A DNA stretch of 64,000 nt, from positions 1,184,030-1,248,029 of the forward strand of contig NZ_JAMOKG010000002.1 of assembly GCF_023656565.1 (NCBI RefSeq), written 5' to 3'. The stretch's first letter is position 1. Every line of letters begins with the position of its first letter. Source of the stretch: Flavobacterium tyrosinilyticum (GTDB taxonomy: Bacteria; Bacteroidota; Bacteroidia; Flavobacteriales; Flavobacteriaceae). Below the pieces are notes generated by a model. The model was not told the DNA's origin. It was given only the letters and a program-made list of their open reading frames with translations, and did not search any database. Of the stretch, positions 61,753 through 64,000 are shown piece after piece. A program made the position numbers and the translations under genes.

Positions 61753-63303
61753 ATGGTACAATTAGTTCAAAAGTATTTAAGCATCAATAATTATAAAGAT
61801 CAAACAGAAGAATTCGAAGACCTATTTCAATCTCATCCTGATTATCCCAGTCTATTTGCCATTACCGACACTTTTGATTTATTATCCATAGAAAATGTTG
61901 CCGTAAGAATTCAAAAAGAGCAATTCTCTGAATTGCCAGATTCTTTTTTGGCTGCATATAAAAATGATATCGTCTTAATAACCAAAAACGGAGATTTAAT
62001 AGACATTGAGTCAAAAAATGAAGGGAAGAAAAGTTTATCTTTTGATGATTTTACTCAAAATTGGGAAGGCATAGTCACAGTTATTGAGCCAAATGATAGA
62101 TCAAAAATTGTAAGCCTAAAAACAAACTCAAATTGGTATTCTTATAGTTTGGCAATTCTTGCTTTAGTAGTTGTTTCATTTGTTTATAACAGCTATGGCA
62201 TTAGCGAAATTTTATTGCTTTTAACCTCAATTGCTGGTTTTGTTTTTAGTGTTTTTATTGTCCAAGAAAAATTGGGTGTAAAAAGTGAAATAGTTTCTAA
62301 ATTCTGTAATATTAGCCCAAATGCATCTTGTGATTCTGTAATTGGTTCTAATAAAGGAGAAATTAATAAGTGGGTCAACTTCTCTGATCTGCCAGTACTC
62401 TTTTTTGGCGTTAATTTAATTGCAATATTATCTAATCCTTCTGGATCAAGTCTTGTAATTGGATTGTTGAGTCTTGTGTCTATACCTGTAATATTATATT
62501 CTATTTATGTACAAAAATGGCAACTTAAAAAGTGGTGTTTGTTATGTTTGACAATTTCCTTTATCATAATTTTTCAAAGTGCTGTTTTTGTTTTTATGAG
62601 AGAGTCATTTGTTTATAATTCATCTAGTCTTTTTTCTTATTTGTTTTCGATAATACTGATAGGAGCTATTTGGTTAAGTATAAAGTCTGTTTTAACAGGT
62701 AAAATGAAAGCAGAAAAAGAAGTAAGTAAACTGAAAAAATTTAAAAGAAATTACAAGATTTTAAATTTCTTGACTAAAGAAATCCCCGTTTTGGCTGGTT
62801 TAAATAAATTACACAGTCTGAAGTTTGGCAATATTGATGCTGATGTTGAGCTTTTAATTATAATAAGTCCTGGCTGCGGGCATTGTCATAAAGCTTTTGC
62901 TGATTCCTTAGAATTAATAACCAAATATCCTGAAAAAGTGTCTTTGAATGTTTTGTTCAATGTTAATCCAGAAAATAATGATAATCCATATAGAATTGTG
63001 GTAGAGCGATTATTGGAAATTAACTATACAAAGGAACATTTAGTTTTAGAAGCAATTTCAGATTGGCACATAAAAAAGATGGGATTGGATAAATGGCTTG
63101 AGAAATGGAATGTGGGGCCTATTGGTATGAAAGTAAATCAGCAAATAGAATTGCAATACAATTGGTGTTTTGAGAATCAGTTTAATTATACGCCTGTGAA
63201 AATTGTAAACAATCAAATGTTTCCTAGTGAATATGAATTAAATGATTTAAGATACTTTTTAAGTGATTTATCAGAAGAAAAAAGTTTGAGAAAAGTGGTT
63301 TGA
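61753..63303 (+). CDS. C39-like / VKOR / thioredoxin fusion protein
   Basis: 516 residues in three parts. Residues 1-120 resemble a peptidase C39 domain without its Cys (HPDYPSLFAITDTFDLLSIENV, LPDSFLAAY, DIVLITK). Residues 128-315 are a VKOR-type membrane domain with the redox pairs C185/C193 and C262-LLC265. Residues 330-516 are a thioredoxin/DsbA-like domain with C375-GHC378 and the cis-Pro TPVK. This layout is that of a disulfide-forming enzyme coupled to quinones. The next gene encodes a six-Cys GG-leader peptide, the likely substrate. The C39-like part may recognise its leader. Confidence 0.88.
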   Translation: MVQLVQKYLSINNYKDQTEEFEDLFQSHPDYPSLFAITDTFDLLSIENVAVRIQKEQFSELPDSFLAAYKNDIVLITKNGDLIDIESKNEGKKSLSFDDFTQNWEGIVTVIEPNDRSKIVSLKTNSNWYSYSLAILALVVVSFVYNSYGISEILLLLTSIAGFVFSVFIVQEKLGVKSEIVSKFCNISPNASCDSVIGSNKGEINKWVNFSDLPVLFFGVNLIAILSNPSGSSLVIGLLSLVSIPVILYSIYVQKWQLKKWCLLCLTISFIIIFQSAVFVFMRESFVYNSSSLFSYLFSIILIGAIWLSIKSVLTGKMKAEKEVSKLKKFKRNYKILNFLTKEIPVLAGLNKLHSLKFGNIDADVELLIIISPGCGHCHKAFADSLELITKYPEKVSLNVLFNVNPENNDNPYRIVVERLLEINYTKEHLVLEAISDWHIKKMGLDKWLEKWNVGPIGMKVNQQIELQYNWCFENQFNYTPVKIVNNQMFPSEYELNDLRYFLSDLSEEKSLRKVV

Positions 63304-63407
63304 TAATAGTATAAAAATATATAAAAAATTCTTGCGCAAGAATAGACATAAACTTCAAGTGTCTTTAAACCGATTGAGGTATTAACTAATATTAAAAACT
63401 ATATGCT

Positions 63408-63590
63408 ATGTTAAAAAACATTTTAAAGTTAGACGGTGTTGCTGAGCTAACTAAAACTGAAAAAAGAAGTGTAAAAGGAGGTTTAGCTTGTGTTGGTGGA
63501 GTATGTCCAAAACCAGGTAACTATTGTTGCTTTTTTGAAAGCGGTGAAGGTCTTTGCAGACTTAATGGTACAAGCTGTCCAGGAGAATAA
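63408..63590 (+). CDS. GG-leader peptide with six-Cys core
   Basis: 60 residues: a leader of 25 (MLKNILKLDGVAELTKTEKR, then SVKGG) ending in the double-Gly cleavage site of C39 peptidase/exporters, and a 35-residue core with C28, C33, C40, C41, C50 and C57, spaced C-x4-C-x6-CC-x8-C-x6-C. The C-C-CC-C-C order is that of knottin/ICK miniproteins. With the VKOR protein upstream, three disulfides are likely after export. Biological activity unknown: bacteriocin, toxin or signal. The gene has its own strong terminator. No C39 exporter is in the window. Confidence 0.88.
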   Translation: MLKNILKLDGVAELTKTEKRSVKGGLACVGGVCPKPGNYCCFFESGEGLCRLNGTSCPGE

Positions 63591-63680
63591 ATTCAAATTC
63601 TTGTTATATTTCAGATTAGGTGCTTTAACATAATGTAATATAACTATTGAAAAAAGAATTTCTAACATCAGAATATCAGA

Positions 63681-63709
63681 AGAGACTGTTTAGGCAGTCT
63701 CTTTTTTTG
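63681..63709 (+). terminator. Rho-independent terminator after the GG peptide
   Basis: AGAGACTG and CAGTCTCT form a perfect 8-bp stem with loop TTTAGG and a run of seven T. Confidence 0.93.
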
Positions 63710-63764
63710 TTTTAAAAAGTTTTGGCATAGTACTGAAAAAAGAAAATATCTTGACTTAAAAATA

Positions 63765-63772
63765 TATTTTTG
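63765..63772 (+). promoter_or_regulatory. Candidate -7 box for the last gene
   Basis: TATTTTTG fits TAnnTTTG; no TTTG lies at the normal distance upstream. It is 72 bp before the ATG at 63844. Confidence 0.35.
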
Positions 63773-63843
63773 CCAGAAATAAATATACATTAGCTTAAAA
63801 AAACACATTACAAACTACAATCATTCTTCACTGAAATACTTTA

Positions 63844-64000
63844 ATGAAAAAATACGCATTAGCACTTTGTTTTATATTATTATCGGTTTGCATTTTTGCT
63901 CAGGAAAACCAAGTTCCAGCCATAAAAATATATTTGGAAGATGCAGAAAATGGTGAAAATGTGAAGGATGCAAAAGTTACTCTTGAGGGTTTTGGGCTTC
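63844..64000 (+). CDS. Secreted protein, 3' part outside window
   Basis: 52 visible codons: a signal peptide (KKYALALCFILLSVCIFAQ) and the start of a mature domain, IKIYLEDAENGENVKDAKVTLEGFG, which looks like a beta-sandwich of the carboxypeptidase-regulatory or similar type. The rest is missing. It lies after the GG-peptide terminator with its own promoter-like box and may or may not belong to the peptide locus. Confidence 0.7.
   Translation, partial: MKKYALALCFILLSVCIFAQENQVPAIKIYLEDAENGENVKDAKVTLEGFGL

Noticed and set aside
61608..61790. 60-codon frame on the plus strand
   Set aside because: Overlaps the start of the VKOR fusion gene in another frame and has no recognisable feature.

Overview
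The window looks like a chromosomal segment of a Flavobacterium-type Bacteroidota. It is AT-rich, has SusC/SusD and other TonB-dependent outer-membrane proteins, Bacteroidota-type promoters (TTTG / TAnnTTTG), hybrid two-component proteins, DUF3667, and several families of REP-like hairpins. I see no rRNA, tRNA, CRISPR array, prophage or intact insertion sequence. 

Regions: (1) 1-8560, minus strand: a long co-directional run of a chloroperoxidase-like alpha/beta hydrolase, a small conserved protein, an isochorismatase-type hydrolase, an outer-membrane barrel, a secreted M17-like domain, a YtcJ-type amidohydrolase, DoxX, Dps, YoaK and a truncated response regulator. (2) 9094-15728, plus strand: a probable copper-acquisition locus with an OprC/NosA-like TonB receptor that keeps the CxxxM and HxM copper ligands, a YtkA-like lipoprotein, two small secreted proteins with a Cx(8)CxGxC-type motif, and an MbnP/MbnH pair. 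(3) 15900-20120: small proteins, a zinc-finger/FAD monooxygenase fusion and secreted proteins. (4) 20300-25414: a SusC/SusD transport operon preceded by a 390-nt leader that encodes a tiny peptide, MKKRMCCR, with tandem Cys codons next to alternative hairpins. (5) 25679-37740: alpha/beta hydrolases, a second isochorismatase-type hydrolase and a metallohydrolase around a divergent histidine kinase / sigma-54 activator pair; sigma-54-like -24/-12 elements lie in front of several of these operons. (6) 38345-43093: a TolC / HlyD / two-permease exporter without an ATPase. (7) 43697-49365: porin, periplasmic asparaginase, aspartate 4-decarboxylase and aspartate:alanine antiporter, a proton-motive asparagine/aspartate pathway. 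(8) 49904-61106: sulfatase, LLM oxidoreductase, outer-membrane barrel, LytS/LytTR-type pair, ABM monooxygenase, DUF3667, double GNAT, PL14-like lipoprotein. (9) 61753-64000: a C39-like/VKOR/thioredoxin protein followed by a GG-leader peptide with a six-cysteine C-C-CC-C-C core, then a truncated secreted protein. 

Between genes there is a modular repeat with 17-bp perfect inverted ends (five copies), several REP-like hairpin families, and short purine-rich microsatellites. The most novel-looking items are the VKOR/six-Cys peptide module, the Cys-codon leader before SusC, the copper locus with its paired CxGxC proteins, and the repeat family that brackets one of those proteins.
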